A DNA stretch of 7,433 bases from Azonexus sp. Its GTDB lineage: Bacteria > Pseudomonadota > Gammaproteobacteria > Burkholderiales > Rhodocyclaceae. Under the pieces are notes generated by a model that was given only the letters and a program-made list of their open reading frames with translations, had not been told where the DNA came from and did not search any database. The DNA lies in the NCBI GenBank assembly GCA_031285115.1, contig JAITWU010000278.1, forward strand, positions 1 through 7,433, in the 5' to 3' direction. Of this stretch, positions 6,444 to 7,433 are shown in pieces. Position 1 is the stretch's first letter. The number at the start of each line of letters is the position of its first letter. The translations under genes and the position numbers were made by a program.

Positions 6444-7433
6444 ATGAAAAATAGAGCGAGATTGACATTGTCGAAAATGTGGGTAGCCTTTGCACCTCGT
6501 ATCTTTCTGGTGCTAGAGATTATCGTGTCCTTACATCTGCCTTATACCGCTCAGCCTGTAAAAAGTGGTTTATTACATGGCGTCATAAATGGTTTTCTGT
6601 CATCGGCCCTGATCATTCTTTCCTGTCTTCTGCTTATCTCCCCCTGTCGGGCAGACGAAGTGACGGTTGCCGGATTTGCCTTTGCTGGTGATTTGAAGAG
6701 CGCCGAGCATCGTTTTCCTTACACCTTCAAGTTATTCAAGGATGTAGCGGCAGCGAAGGGCAATAATTTTTCGTACCTCATCAACGAGCGGATTAAAGCC
6801 GCTAAAAACGAACGCTTCGACCTCAAGAGCGCCGAGAACATGGTCAACCTGAAGAAAAGCGATCGAGCGTTATTGTCCACGCTGGTACTGACCGACGAAG
6901 TAGTCTCCAGCGAAAACTACGGCAGCTATTACAAGACCTTTGTCAATCTGCGCGGCACCGCCCTGATTTTTGACTACAAAAACCAGATCGTCGTTAGCAG
7001 CTACCCCGTGAGTGTCGTTTTGTTCGATGCCACCCCGGAGAAACCGGATCACATCCGCATTGCTGGATTCGTCGCTGATCTGATCCGTCGCGAAGATGGT
7101 CGCGGACTGATCACGCAATATGTCCGCCGCATGGAAACGGCCAGCATTCCAGAAAACGGCACAAAAACCCTGCAAATTCAGCAAGGCGCGGTGACCCCGG
7201 AAGCTTTGGCATTGATGCCGGAAGCCTTGCGCAGCAACCCGGCGACCGTTCAATCAATGTTGGCCGATTCATTTGGTGCGGTGCTCTCGGCCAAACTCGG
7301 GCTGTCGATGCTGCCAGCCAGTATCGGCCATGCGACTGGCGGCGTAATGTCGATGCGGCTGGAAAATGGAGACGATTACAAGCTCAAGGTCGGCGAAGGC
7401 GACTATCTGTTTTCGCTCAAGCTCAACAAATTG
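6444..7433 (+). CDS. Unrecognised exported or membrane-anchored protein (partial, runs off right edge)
   Basis: A reading frame open from ATG 6444 through the last base gives 330 residues with no stop; the 3' end lies outside the window. I do not recognise the family. The N-terminus has two hydrophobic stretches, about residues 13-30 and 51-66. The second ends in SPCRA-DE, which resembles a signal peptidase I site between A70 and D71, so residues 71 onward are probably periplasmic or outer-membrane (inference). The mature part alternates strand-like and charged segments (LLSTLVLTDEVVSSEN, GTALIFDYKNQIVVSSYPVS), giving a vague CsgG/LpoB-like beta-hairpin look that I would not rely on. AAGGA lies 10 bases before the ATG. 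The first 70 codons use codons rare in the neighbours (AGA twice, TTA, CTA, ATA), whereas codons after D71 look native. A GTG at 6525 is a less supported alternative start, giving a shorter signal peptide. Confidence 0.75.
   Translation, partial: MKNRARLTLSKMWVAFAPRIFLVLEIIVSLHLPYTAQPVKSGLLHGVINGFLSSALIILSCLLLISPCRADEVTVAGFAFAGDLKSAEHRFPYTFKLFKDVAAAKGNNFSYLINERIKAAKNERFDLKSAENMVNLKKSDRALLSTLVLTDEVVSSENYGSYYKTFVNLRGTALIFDYKNQIVVSSYPVSVVLFDATPEKPDHIRIAGFVADLIRREDGRGLITQYVRRMETASIPENGTKTLQIQQGAVTPEALALMPEALRSNPATVQSMLADSFGAVLSAKLGLSMLPASIGHATGGVMSMRLENGDDYKLKVGEGDYLFSLKLNKL

Noticed and set aside
6479..6691. 70-codon + frame starting at 6479
   Set aside because: It overlaps the 330-codon frame that starts at 6444 with a ribosome site and continues to the window edge; the short frame has none of this.
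6870..7253. 127-codon minus-strand frame within the last gene
   Set aside because: The + frame is open across the whole stretch with native codon use; the minus frame has no motif and no supported start.

Overview
The window looks like chromosomal DNA of a betaproteobacterium, most likely in or near the Rhodocyclales (Dechloromonas/Azonexus/Propionivibrio/Accumulibacter-like). The basis is the GC-rich third-codon bias of the core genes, the ilv-pssA-leuA gene order typical of Betaproteobacteria, and the protein sequences themselves. The taxonomic call is from memory and pattern recognition, not from a search.

Layout. Bases 1-1801 carry the end of an acetolactate synthase large-subunit gene, then ilvH and ilvC, all on + and tightly spaced (branched-chain amino acid synthesis). 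Bases 1802-2185 are non-coding and unusually structured: an intrinsic-terminator-like hairpin with a GAAA loop at 1888-1923, then a GC-rich block at 2011-2137 that can fold into three adjacent hairpins enclosed by a short closing stem. Next on + come pssA (phosphatidylserine synthase, 2186-2938), leuA (2-isopropylmalate synthase, 2954-4498) and a six-helix membrane diguanylate cyclase (4529-5683). A DUF2069 membrane protein lies convergent on - (5673-6032). The stretch 6033-6443 has no convincing gene and turns strongly AT-rich. A last + reading frame (6444 to the window edge) encodes an exported or membrane-anchored protein that I do not recognise.

How the genes work together. IlvB/IlvH condense pyruvate (or pyruvate with 2-oxobutyrate), IlvC reduces and isomerises the product, and LeuA diverts 2-oxoisovalerate into leucine synthesis. 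PssA is a phospholipid gene customarily embedded in this cluster in Betaproteobacteria. Its usual partner psd (phosphatidylserine decarboxylase), which I remember as normally lying between ilvC and pssA, is absent here; the hairpin-rich spacer stands in its place. The diguanylate cyclase sits only 30 bases after leuA with no visible terminator, so it may be co-transcribed with leucine synthesis.

Most of the window is ordinary core metabolism. The parts worth a second look are the folded spacer with the missing psd, the leuA-linked cyclase, and the unrecognised exported protein at the right edge with its AT-rich leader. I did not find a convincing new multi-gene system.
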